Shown here: positions 40,074 through 46,497 of the stretch, one piece after another | Numbering within the stretch: the stretch's first letter is position 1 | Layout of the letters: each line of letters starts with the position of its first letter | Assembly: GCA_934424575.1 (NCBI GenBank) | Contig: CAKRXU010000021.1 | Coordinates: 1 to 46,497, forward strand | Direction of reading: 5' to 3' | Source: an uncultured Blautia sp. | GTDB taxonomy: Bacteria; Bacillota; Clostridia; Lachnospirales; Lachnospiraceae | Length of the DNA stretch: 46,497 nt | Program-made: the position numbers and the translations under genes | Notes under the pieces: model-generated | The model's database searches: none | Told to the model about the DNA's origin: nothing | The model's input: only the letters and a program-made list of their open reading frames with translations

Positions 40074-41780
40074 ATGGACAAACAACTTCCGGTTTCTGTA
40101 TGGCCGGAATGGAAGATCGTAGAGAAGATCGGTGAAGGCTCTTTCGGCAAGGTCTACAAGGCCAGACGTACAGAACAGGGAAAGACCTTTTATTCTGCGA
40201 TCAAAGTTATTACGATTCCCTCGAATGCCGGAGAATTGAGCAGTGTTCGTTCGGAAAACCCGGATGAACAGTCAGTAAAGGAATATTTTCACAGTCTGGT
40301 AGAAGAATGCATCCAGGAAGTGAATACGATGGAATACTTTCGAGGCAATTCTCATGTAGTCTCTGTCGAAGATTATAAAGTAGTAGAATATCTGGATGAT
40401 ATCGGATGGGATATTTACATCCGAATGGAATATCTTACCAGTTTTCTTGATTATTGTGCGGGACGTGCGCTGACAGAAGAAGATGTGATACATTTAGGAA
40501 TTGATTTGTGTAAGGCACTGGAATATTGTCAGTGTCAGAATATCATTCACAGAGACATTAAACCGGAGAATATTTTTGTTTCCAGATTTGGGGAGTTCAA
40601 ACTGGGAGATTTTGGTATTGCCCGAGAATTGGATCGGACAATGAGTGGGTTATCTAAGAAGGGTACATTTTCTTATATGGCACCGGAAATGTACAGGGGA
40701 GAAGCGTATGATGCAACAGTAGATATCTATTCCCTTGGAATTGTACTTTATAAATTAAGAAATCATAACAGACTTCCTTTTATCAGCCTTAAGAAGCAGC
40801 TGATCACGTATCGGGACAAGGAAGAAGCACTGAACAGGAGAATGGCAGGGGAGGAACTGCCTCCGCCGGCAGAAGCAGGGGAGGCTTTTGCGGACGTGAT
40901 CCTCAGAGCATGTGCTTATGATCGTCATGATCGTTATGAAAGTGCCGAGGAATTTCGAATGGCACTGGAGCAGGTTCGATATCCTGGACAGCCGGAACTG
41001 TCAGATATCAGAAAACCGGAGATCATATCAGATTTTTCGGAGACAGACAGAAATTTTTCAGAAGAAGAAAAACCGGAGGAAACGGTAGTACTGAGAAATA
41101 CAGACATAAAGACAGGCAGAAGAGCCAGTCGTTCTCCACAGCATCGAAGGAAAACTGTAAAGAAAAAGCAGAAATTTGAGCCACTTGTAGCGGCTGCTGT
41201 CATTATGGTGATAGCAGTTTGTATTGTTGTGGGCGTTTTTATCTGGCTTCTGAAAGAAAATGCAGAATTGCAGCGCCTGAAGCAGTCAGTTACAGAGACT
41301 GTTCAGAGTGCTGAAAATAAACAACTGCAGGAAACTCTTGAAAAAATTCAGTCACAGGCAACAGAGATCAGCGATGATCTGAATGATTACAGCTGGATCG
41401 GATCTGAAGAAGAAGGAAAGATCAGTTACCTGAAACAGCGGGATAATGGAGAATGGCAGGTTATGAAGATACTGATCTATCCGGATCTGTCAGAAGATGG
41501 TTATTATGAAGAATATTATTACTGGAATGATGAACTGTTTTTTGCCTATATATGGGCAGATAATAATACGCTGAGTGATCTGAAGGACGGGGAGCAGAAA
41601 ATAGACAGATATTATTATGAGGACGGTAAGCTGATCCGCTGGATCGATGACAAAAACCGTTGCCATGATAATGAGACAGACAGTGAGGAGTATGTAACAA
41701 GAGGAGAGAAATACTGGGATCGCGCAGAAGAATACAAAGCCCAGCTGAATCTCTCTGCTGACGGTACATCTGCATCCTGA
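40074..41780 (+). CDS. membrane-bound eukaryotic-type Ser/Thr protein kinase
   Basis: 568 aa. The kinase domain (about 10-295) has the Gly loop IGEGSFGKV (18-26), Lys in AIKVI, HRDIKPEN near 160, DFG in LGDFGIARE near 178 and APE in MAPEMY. A basic linker (TGRRASRSPQHRRKTVKKKQ) precedes a single membrane helix near 370-391. The outer part (about 392-568) starts with a coiled-coil segment (ENKQLQETLEKIQSQATEI) and ends in an acidic, Tyr-rich region. PASTA repeats, which mark PrkC/Stk1, are absent, so the signal it senses differs. The PP2C phosphatase gene follows after 13 bp. Confidence 0.92.
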   Translation: MDKQLPVSVWPEWKIVEKIGEGSFGKVYKARRTEQGKTFYSAIKVITIPSNAGELSSVRSENPDEQSVKEYFHSLVEECIQEVNTMEYFRGNSHVVSVEDYKVVEYLDDIGWDIYIRMEYLTSFLDYCAGRALTEEDVIHLGIDLCKALEYCQCQNIIHRDIKPENIFVSRFGEFKLGDFGIARELDRTMSGLSKKGTFSYMAPEMYRGEAYDATVDIYSLGIVLYKLRNHNRLPFISLKKQLITYRDKEEALNRRMAGEELPPPAEAGEAFADVILRACAYDRHDRYESAEEFRMALEQVRYPGQPELSDIRKPEIISDFSETDRNFSEEEKPEETVVLRNTDIKTGRRASRSPQHRRKTVKKKQKFEPLVAAAVIMVIAVCIVVGVFIWLLKENAELQRLKQSVTETVQSAENKQLQETLEKIQSQATEISDDLNDYSWIGSEEEGKISYLKQRDNGEWQVMKILIYPDLSEDGYYEEYYYWNDELFFAYIWADNNTLSDLKDGEQKIDRYYYEDGKLIRWIDDKNRCHDNETDSEEYVTRGEKYWDRAEEYKAQLNLSADGTSAS

Positions 41781-41793
41781 GAAAGGAAGGGCT

Positions 41794-42600
41794 ATGGCGT
41801 ATCAGATTGAATATGCATATACGTGCCATATAGGTAAGGTACGGAATAATAATGAGGATAATTTCTGGTGCTGTGGCGAAAGTCTTGATTCAGAAAATAA
41901 GGGAATGAGTCATGTTCACAGTGGAAAGATAAAACAGACAGATTCTCCGCTTCTTGCCGTATTTGATGGAATGGGCGGAGAAAGCTGCGGAGAAATGGCA
42001 GCATTCCTTGCGGCAGAAGCCTGCGGCGAGTTTTATAAAGAAAAAAGGAAAGAAATCTCAGAATATCCGGAAGAGTTCCTGAATGAACTTTGTTTTCAGA
42101 TGAACCATGCTGTGTGCGATTACGGACAGGAAAACAAAATAAACAGTATGGGTACTACTGCGGCAATCCTGGCTTTTGGAGCAGATAAAGTATATTCATG
42201 CAATCTGGGTGATAGTCGTATTTACCGCGTTTCACCGGAAGGACAGCTGCGTCAGCTTTCGCTGGATCATGTTCTTGGGGGAGGAAGATTTGGCAAACCG
42301 CCGCTGACACAGTATCTTGGGATTCCGGAGGAAAGCATGGGACTTGAGCCAACGATCACAGCACAGGAGGCCATAATCGGGACTCGGTATCTCATATGTT
42401 CAGATGGAATCACAGATATGCTTACTGACAGTGAGATCGCGGCTGTTCTTGCAAGGGAAGTTCCGGTAGCGGAAACAGCAGAACTTCTGGTAGAGCAGGC
42501 CCTCCAAAAAGGAGGCAGGGACAACATTACAGTAATACTCTGCGAACTTGCAGAGCAGGAACAAAACTGGTTTGGAAAATTATTAAGTTATTTTTTATAG
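41794..42600 (+). CDS. PP2C-type Ser/Thr protein phosphatase
   Basis: 268 aa. All PP2C metal-binding blocks are visible: KVRNNNEDN (Glu21, Asp22), VFDGMGG (Asp58), MGTTAAIL, NLGDSRIYR, LICSDGITDML and GRDNITVIL. It would reverse the neighbouring kinase's marks in the cytoplasm. An Mg/Mn-dependent enzyme without regulatory domains or membrane helix. There are 13 bp between the kinase stop and its ATG, with AGGAAGG upstream, so the two genes are co-translated from one transcript. Confidence 0.95.
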   Translation: MAYQIEYAYTCHIGKVRNNNEDNFWCCGESLDSENKGMSHVHSGKIKQTDSPLLAVFDGMGGESCGEMAAFLAAEACGEFYKEKRKEISEYPEEFLNELCFQMNHAVCDYGQENKINSMGTTAAILAFGADKVYSCNLGDSRIYRVSPEGQLRQLSLDHVLGGGRFGKPPLTQYLGIPEESMGLEPTITAQEAIIGTRYLICSDGITDMLTDSEIAAVLAREVPVAETAELLVEQALQKGGRDNITVILCELAEQEQNWFGKLLSYFL

Positions 42601-42619
42601 AATATGAAGGTGACAGACT

Positions 42620-43864
42620 ATGAAAAACCGTATGCAGGATTTGGATTTTGAACAGATAGTTGCTTTTGATTCTGTTAAAGATTTTGAATTTACACGAAAA
42701 GCAGCGCAGAGATTCCGGCAGGTCGTCAGTTTGGACGGGTTTGAAGATGAAGATGCAGATGTTATTTTCCATTATCTTTACAAGGAAATGGAACTGGTAT
42801 CTTTTGGCGACCATCTGAAACGATATATTTATGAACGTGCGGGACTTGAAGAGCCGTATAATGAAGTTACACAGGAGATTTACAGAGACATCGTGATAGA
42901 GTCTTTTCATGAAACATGTACACCGAAATCAATGAATCCTACGTCAACCAAGCTGACATCCCTTGTCAATAACTGGCTGACGCAGGCATCTGTCAAGAGG
43001 GAGACGGTATTTTTACTTGGTTTTGGACTTCGTATGAGTGCGGAGGATGTTTCGGATTTTCTGACACGAGTACTGAGAGAGCAGGATTTTGATTTCCATA
43101 ATCCGGACGAAGTGATCTACTGGTACTGTTATACTATGCAGCTTGGATACCATAAGGCAGAAGAACTTAAGAAGGTATATGAGAATCTTGAACCTGATCC
43201 GGATTATACTGACGCGTCTAAGGTTTATTCAGGTGCGCTGATTTTGGATAATGAAGAAAAGCTTCTGAAATATCTGGCTTATGTCAAGGTTGGAGCAGAT
43301 GATCCAATGTCGGAGAAGAGCCAGGCTTTTCAGGAATTCGTGCGCCTTCTTACCCATGCAAAAGAGATCATTGCCAGAATGTATCAGGGCGACGAAGTGG
43401 AAAAAGACCGTAACAAAGTGTGGAATATTTCTGATATTACAGATTCTGATGTGGAAAAAGTCATCTGCAGCGGAATTCCTGTAAATAAGATGGGAAATCT
43501 CAAAAAAATGTCAGCATCTATTCTGGCGAAGCATTTCAGCCAGAAGCGATTCAGCAGACAGCGGATCAACAGTATCATGAACCATAAATTTCCGGTGGAA
43601 CGTTTTGATCTGATCACGTTGGAGTTTTTTATTGTTTCACAGGAGATGCAGGATGATGACCCATATAATCGATATCATCATTTCCTTGAGGAAATACAGA
43701 AAATCCTGCATAAATGTGGAATGAGTGAGATTTATATTGTGAATCCGTATGAGTGCTTTTTGCTGATGTGTCTTCTTACGGACTGCCCGCTGGCGGTTTT
43801 TGCTGATATATGGGAGATGTCCTATGAAGATACAGACGGGGAAAACTCAGAAGAAAAAAGCTGA
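42620..43864 (+). CDS. uncharacterised 414-aa protein of the kinase-phosphatase operon
   Basis: I do not know a name for this protein. It looks wholly helical and soluble, with no signal peptide and no membrane helix. A conserved-looking core (about 130-190) reads KRETVFLLGFGLRMSAEDVS, then FLTRVLREQDFDFHNPDEVI and YWYCYTMQLGYHKAEEL; the second half has repeated helical segments and a basic patch (SQKRFSRQRINSIMNHKFP). It ends in an acidic tail. It starts 20 bp after the phosphatase gene with GAAGGTGA upstream, so it belongs to the same operon. A substrate, adaptor or output protein of the phospho-switch is a reasonable guess only. Confidence 0.75.
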   Translation: MKNRMQDLDFEQIVAFDSVKDFEFTRKAAQRFRQVVSLDGFEDEDADVIFHYLYKEMELVSFGDHLKRYIYERAGLEEPYNEVTQEIYRDIVIESFHETCTPKSMNPTSTKLTSLVNNWLTQASVKRETVFLLGFGLRMSAEDVSDFLTRVLREQDFDFHNPDEVIYWYCYTMQLGYHKAEELKKVYENLEPDPDYTDASKVYSGALILDNEEKLLKYLAYVKVGADDPMSEKSQAFQEFVRLLTHAKEIIARMYQGDEVEKDRNKVWNISDITDSDVEKVICSGIPVNKMGNLKKMSASILAKHFSQKRFSRQRINSIMNHKFPVERFDLITLEFFIVSQEMQDDDPYNRYHHFLEEIQKILHKCGMSEIYIVNPYECFLLMCLLTDCPLAVFADIWEMSYEDTDGENSEEKS

Positions 43865-43879
43865 TTTTTTATAAAAATG

Positions 43880-43914
43880 AAGCCATACGATCTGGTTGAA
43901 CCGTATGGCTTTTG
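43880..43914. terminator. bidirectional terminator after the kinase operon
   Basis: AAGCCATACG (43880-43889) pairs with CGTATGGCTT (43902-43911), followed by TT on the plus strand; A/T runs on the other side serve the convergent gene. Confidence 0.75.
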
Positions 43915-43925
43915 AATGGTGCGTT

Positions 43926-45002
43926 TTATTCGTTGTAGTATCCGTAGATCATGCGGGAATCCTGAGCGATCGTTTCCTGCGCATTGCCGGTACTGCTCAG
44001 ATTCTGAGACATGAAGCATACAACCAGATCGATGCCTTTGGCTGTATTGTAGATGATTCCAATATCGTTTTCGACATTGTCGAGTTCGCCGGTCTTGTTT
44101 GCAACGCTGACACCTTCCGGCATGTCTGCCGGGATTTTGTTGCGGCGTTCCTGCATCTTGAGAAGAGAGTACATGGCATCGGCATGGGATAAAGTTGGAT
44201 CCTCAGCAGTGCCTGCATTGATCTGATAGATTTCCTTGAGAAAATGTCCGCAGTCATTTACGGAAGTATAATTATCGCCGTTTTCATTACTGTGGAGGAG
44301 AAGTCTTCCCATGGAAGTACTAGTATATCCGTGCTCCTGGCAAAAGGCATTGACCACATCCATGCCGGCAGAATCATCGCCGCCACCAAGCATATTTACG
44401 AGAGTGTTTGCGGCATCGTTGTCACTGACGGTGATCATAGGATTGAGATAACTGTTCAGAGTATCTGTGTCGTAAGTCTCGCAGAGCTGATCGTAGTTTT
44501 CATAAACGGCACCCATGATAAAGAGTTTGATCAGGCTGGCAGCCTGCATTGGCTGATTGTCGATTGTGCCCTCGGTGTTTTTCATGAGGTTGCAGACGTA
44601 AACCGACCAGTTTCCATTATCCTGTGGAAGAATAGTTCTGACCTGAGAAAGCAGGTTGTTCAGACTCTCATCCGTGGTAATTTCAGCAGAAACGGTGTCA
44701 GATGAGTGGGATGGGGAGAGCGTTCCTTCCTCCTGTGTTTCAGATTCAGCAGAAACAGTATCTGAGGAAAGCTTCTGATTTTCTTCCTGAAGCTGTGCAA
44801 GCTGCTCGGCCTGAGCTACAAGATCAGCGGATGTTTCTGCCATTTCCTGTACGGTATCCTGAAGTCCGCTGACTTTGGACTGAAGAGAAGTAAGGCTGTT
44901 GAGAGAATGCAGAGTCAGTACTCCAAGTGCTACGACTGCGGCAGCTAGGATGACAATGATCATGTAAAGAAAAAAGGGTTTTCGTTGTTTTGGCGCGTTC
45001 AT
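43926..45002 (-). CDS. membrane-anchored serine hydrolase, class A beta-lactamase fold
   Basis: 358 aa. A basic end and one membrane helix (about 10-32) anchor it; a coiled-coil stalk (about 40-78) follows. Then comes a low-complexity linker holding SSDTVSAE twice (79-86 and 100-107). The hydrolase domain (about 115-358) has SLIK (Ser156, Lys159), SDN (193-195) and KTG (303-305). The Glu of the omega loop needed to release acylated beta-lactam (ExxLN) is not seen, so it is more likely a DD-peptidase-like or other serine hydrolase than a resistance enzyme. It is placed outside the membrane. AAAGGA precedes the ATG; it is second in an operon with the 149-aa gene. Confidence 0.82.
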   Translation of the reverse strand: MNAPKQRKPFFLYMIIVILAAAVVALGVLTLHSLNSLTSLQSKVSGLQDTVQEMAETSADLVAQAEQLAQLQEENQKLSSDTVSAESETQEEGTLSPSHSSDTVSAEITTDESLNNLLSQVRTILPQDNGNWSVYVCNLMKNTEGTIDNQPMQAASLIKLFIMGAVYENYDQLCETYDTDTLNSYLNPMITVSDNDAANTLVNMLGGGDDSAGMDVVNAFCQEHGYTSTSMGRLLLHSNENGDNYTSVNDCGHFLKEIYQINAGTAEDPTLSHADAMYSLLKMQERRNKIPADMPEGVSVANKTGELDNVENDIGIIYNTAKGIDLVVCFMSQNLSSTGNAQETIAQDSRMIYGYYNE

Positions 45003-45039
45003 GATTAAGTTATCCTTTCTTTTTTATGTGGCAGATTTA

Positions 45040-45489
45040 TTACTGAAGATCGTCGCTGAAAAGATCTTCAGAGTCCTGTCCGGTGATTTCAGCTGTGTCA
45101 TCTGCAACAGTATTTTCGCCTGAAGATTCGCTTTGACCGGAGGTGAAGGAGTTGTATTCAGGTGAGGTGTTCTGATTGAATATAGATGTCTGATTTTCGG
45201 AACTTTCTGATTCCAGGAGACGTTCTTCTACGGTTTTGCGATTGCCGGAGGACTGCTGTTTTTTCCAATTGAACAGATCCTTCTGGGACTGGATCGCATC
45301 AGCATAGGTATTGCTGGCATTATCAAGTTCTTCTTTCTTGGCATCTACCTGCTGGATAAAGGCGTTCAGCTGGGCTTCATAATCGGAGATCTGCCGGGCA
45401 GTTCTGAGTTCAATAAGAAAAATTCCGGCAATAAAGAGAAGACCAGTCAGGATCAGCAGAAAAATACCAGGATTCAGCTTTTCTTTCAT
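45040..45489 (-). CDS. 149-aa membrane-anchored coiled-coil protein of unknown function
   Basis: One membrane helix (about 8-27, PGIFLLILTGLLFIAGIFLI), a coiled coil (about 30-75) and a disordered acidic, Ser/Glu/Asn-rich C-terminal tail (about 78-149). The layout copies the N-terminal anchor and stalk of the following hydrolase without a catalytic domain, so the two may pair through their coiled coils (inference). The ATG at 45489 has AAAGGA upstream. The gap to the hydrolase gene is 37 bp, so they form one operon. The promoter is at 45536-45508. Confidence 0.7.
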   Translation of the reverse strand: MKEKLNPGIFLLILTGLLFIAGIFLIELRTARQISDYEAQLNAFIQQVDAKKEELDNASNTYADAIQSQKDLFNWKKQQSSGNRKTVEERLLESESSENQTSIFNQNTSPEYNSFTSGQSESSGENTVADDTAEITGQDSEDLFSDDLQ

Positions 45490-45507
45490 ATGAGAAATCC
45501 TTTCTTT

Positions 45508-45536
45508 ATTATATAGAAGTAAAGTAGTAAAGTGAA
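45508..45536 (-). promoter_or_regulatory. promoter of the coiled-coil/serine hydrolase operon
   Basis: TTCACT (45536-45531), 17-bp spacer, TATAAT (45513-45508), on the minus strand. Confidence 0.6.
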
Positions 45537-45625
45537 ATGTAATCTTTTCAATATTATAAACAGAGTACCTTCAAAAAGCAATAATCAGGAATTCGTAAAA
45601 AAAAGAAAAAATCATGTAAAATGCC

Positions 45626-45654
45626 TTGACAGGCGCATTTTTACGGGATATAAT
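45626..45654 (+). promoter_or_regulatory. perfect SigA promoter of rpsL
   Basis: TTGACA (45626-45631), 17-bp spacer, TATAAT (45649-45654). The leader is about 110 nt and contains a small ACAG/CTGT hairpin before a T-run (near 45668-45686), which could attenuate, and a CCATGG-CAAA-CCATGG hairpin (45728-45743). Confidence 0.92.
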
Positions 45655-45769
45655 GAGCAGGCGTGCAACAGGAACGCTGTTTTTTTGTTGCCCGGCATTT
45701 AAATTTGACAATAGCAACCGCGCTACCCCATGGCAAACCATGGAGAAAATAATCGGGAGGTGAAATGGA

Positions 45770-46186
45770 ATGCCAACATTCAACCAGTTAGTAAGAAAAG
45801 GACGTCAGACATCTGTAAAGAAATCTACAGCACCGGCTCTGCAGAGAACATTCAACTCTTTAAGAAAGAAAGCTGTTGAGCAGTCTGCACCACAGAAACG
45901 TGGAGTTTGTACAGCAGTTAAAACTGCAACACCTAAGAAACCTAACTCAGCTCTTAGAAAGATCGCCAGAGTTCGTCTTTCCAACGGTATCGAAGTAACA
46001 AGCTATATCCCAGGAGAAGGACATAACCTTCAGGAGCATAGCGTTGTTCTTATCCGTGGTGGACGTGTTAAGGACTTACCTGGTACCAGATACCACATCA
46101 TCAGAGGTACACTGGATACCGCAGGTGTAGCTAACAGAAAACAGTCTCGCTCCAAATATGGTGCTAAGAGACCGAAAAAGAAATAA
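45770..46186 (+). CDS. rpsL: 30S ribosomal protein S12
   Basis: 138 aa, normal. The protein lies at the decoding centre. The conserved TPKKPNSALRKIARVRLSNG and RGGRVKDLPGTRYH loops carry the Lys residues (of the PKKPNS and RVKD motifs) whose change gives streptomycin resistance; both are wild type. CGGGAGG precedes the ATG. It begins the str operon (rpsL-rpsG-fusA-tuf), whose next gene starts 255 bp on. Confidence 0.99.
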   Translation: MPTFNQLVRKGRQTSVKKSTAPALQRTFNSLRKKAVEQSAPQKRGVCTAVKTATPKKPNSALRKIARVRLSNGIEVTSYIPGEGHNLQEHSVVLIRGGRVKDLPGTRYHIIRGTLDTAGVANRKQSRSKYGAKRPKKK

Positions 46187-46195
46187 AGCAAATTT

Positions 46196-46268
46196 CGCAG
46201 CTTAGCGAGAAATTTGCGATACTTCTTGAATATGCAATATTCAAGAAGGTTCCCGTCTGAACGGGAGA
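46196..46268 (+). other. three tandem hairpins between rpsL and rpsG
   Basis: In order: GCAAATTTC with GAAATTTGC (about 46189-46218); CTTCTTGAATAT with ATATTCAAGAAG around GCA (about 46221-46247); CCCGT with ACGGG around CTGA (about 46252-46265). None has a T-tract, so they may mark RNA processing or pausing sites. The remaining 170 bp before rpsG hold a weak TATAAA-type stretch and no clear promoter. Confidence 0.5.
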
Positions 46269-46441
46269 CAAAATAGAAAATAAGCAATCAATCGAAGATT
46301 CACTTATAGCTATAAATATTGTACGGTATTCCATATACCCTGTCGGTTGCGGGTTAAATATAGGACTTTACCAGTGCGAACACCTTAGTTTTTATAGTGA
46401 GTACCGATGATTTAATCATTTTGATTAAGGAGGGAAGTAAC

Positions 46442-46497
46442 GTGCCACGTAAAGGACATACTCAGAAAAGAGACGTTCTGGCAGACCCGATGTACAA
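46442..46497 (+). CDS. rpsG: 30S ribosomal protein S7 (5' end only)
   Basis: The first 18 codons, (V/M)PRKGHTQKRDVLADPMY, match the S7 N-terminus; the gene runs off the window. It starts with GTG after AGGAGGGAAG. S7 nucleates assembly of the 30S head and in many bacteria regulates the str operon by binding the rpsL-rpsG spacer. Confidence 0.95.
   Translation, partial: MPRKGHTQKRDVLADPMY

Noticed and set aside
43926..45002. Class A beta-lactamase resistance gene
   Set aside because: SxxK, SDN and KTG are present but the omega-loop Glu needed to hydrolyse the acyl-enzyme is not seen; a housekeeping serine hydrolase is likelier.
1..46497. CRISPR array or defence island
   Set aside because: No regularly spaced repeats and no cas, restriction or toxin-antitoxin genes were recognised.

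Overview
The window looks like a chromosome segment of a spore-forming, anaerobic Firmicute of the Lachnospiraceae type, possibly Blautia-like; the genus is an inference. Supporting signs are AT-leaning codon use, GGAGG ribosome sites, SigA promoters of the form TTGACA-N17-TATAAT, a spoIIID gene, a flavodiiron protein, a FeoA-FeoB fusion, a CIRCE element, an L10 leader and the rplJ-rplL / rpoB-rpoC / rpsL-rpsG ribosomal and polymerase block.

Layout. (1) 1-3290 is the end of an integrative element: an XRE-type regulator (minus strand), a perfect consensus promoter followed by an unusual ~390-nt structured leader, an excisionase and a Tn916-type integrase. The integrase is broken: a bulged-hairpin insertion sits exactly where the catalytic GH...Y motif should be, and the tail with the catalytic tyrosine is out of frame. 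The rest of the element lies left of the window. (2) 3290-4603 is a CIRCE-controlled pair of tandem small heat shock genes. (3) 4627-5574 is one uncharacterised gene with its own promoter and terminator. (4) 5616-25700 is housekeeping and accessory metabolism: a YczE/YitT-like membrane protein with an ABC exporter, tRNA-Gly(TCC), a VOC protein, thrH, an EamA transporter, an Lrp-type regulator coupled to an aminotransferase, a flavodiiron protein, a GH13 alpha-glucosidase, feoAB, an FtsW/RodA-type SEDS protein, a MerR-type regulator, an AlkD-like protein, an aldo/keto reductase with a MerR-like operator, spoIIID with a SigE-like promoter, a CobD/HisC-like PLP enzyme, a GNAT and a TSUP transporter. 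(5) 25685-30699 is a cell-surface polymer locus: two CDP-glycerol glycerophosphotransferase-family genes flanking an acyltransferase-3 membrane protein. (6) 30821-39798 is rplJ-rplL behind an attenuating L10 leader, then rpoB-rpoC. (7) 39870-43911 is a Ser/Thr kinase, PP2C phosphatase and uncharacterised 414-aa protein operon. (8) 43926-45489 (minus) is a two-gene operon of membrane-anchored proteins, one with a penicillin-binding/class A beta-lactamase fold. (9) 45626-46497 starts the str operon with rpsL and the first 18 codons of rpsG.

The parts most worth following are the hairpin element that splits the integrase, the structured leader before xis, the kinase-phosphatase-414-aa operon, and the overlap of a terminator with a sporulation promoter in front of spoIIID. 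All family calls rest on reading motifs by eye; no database search was run.
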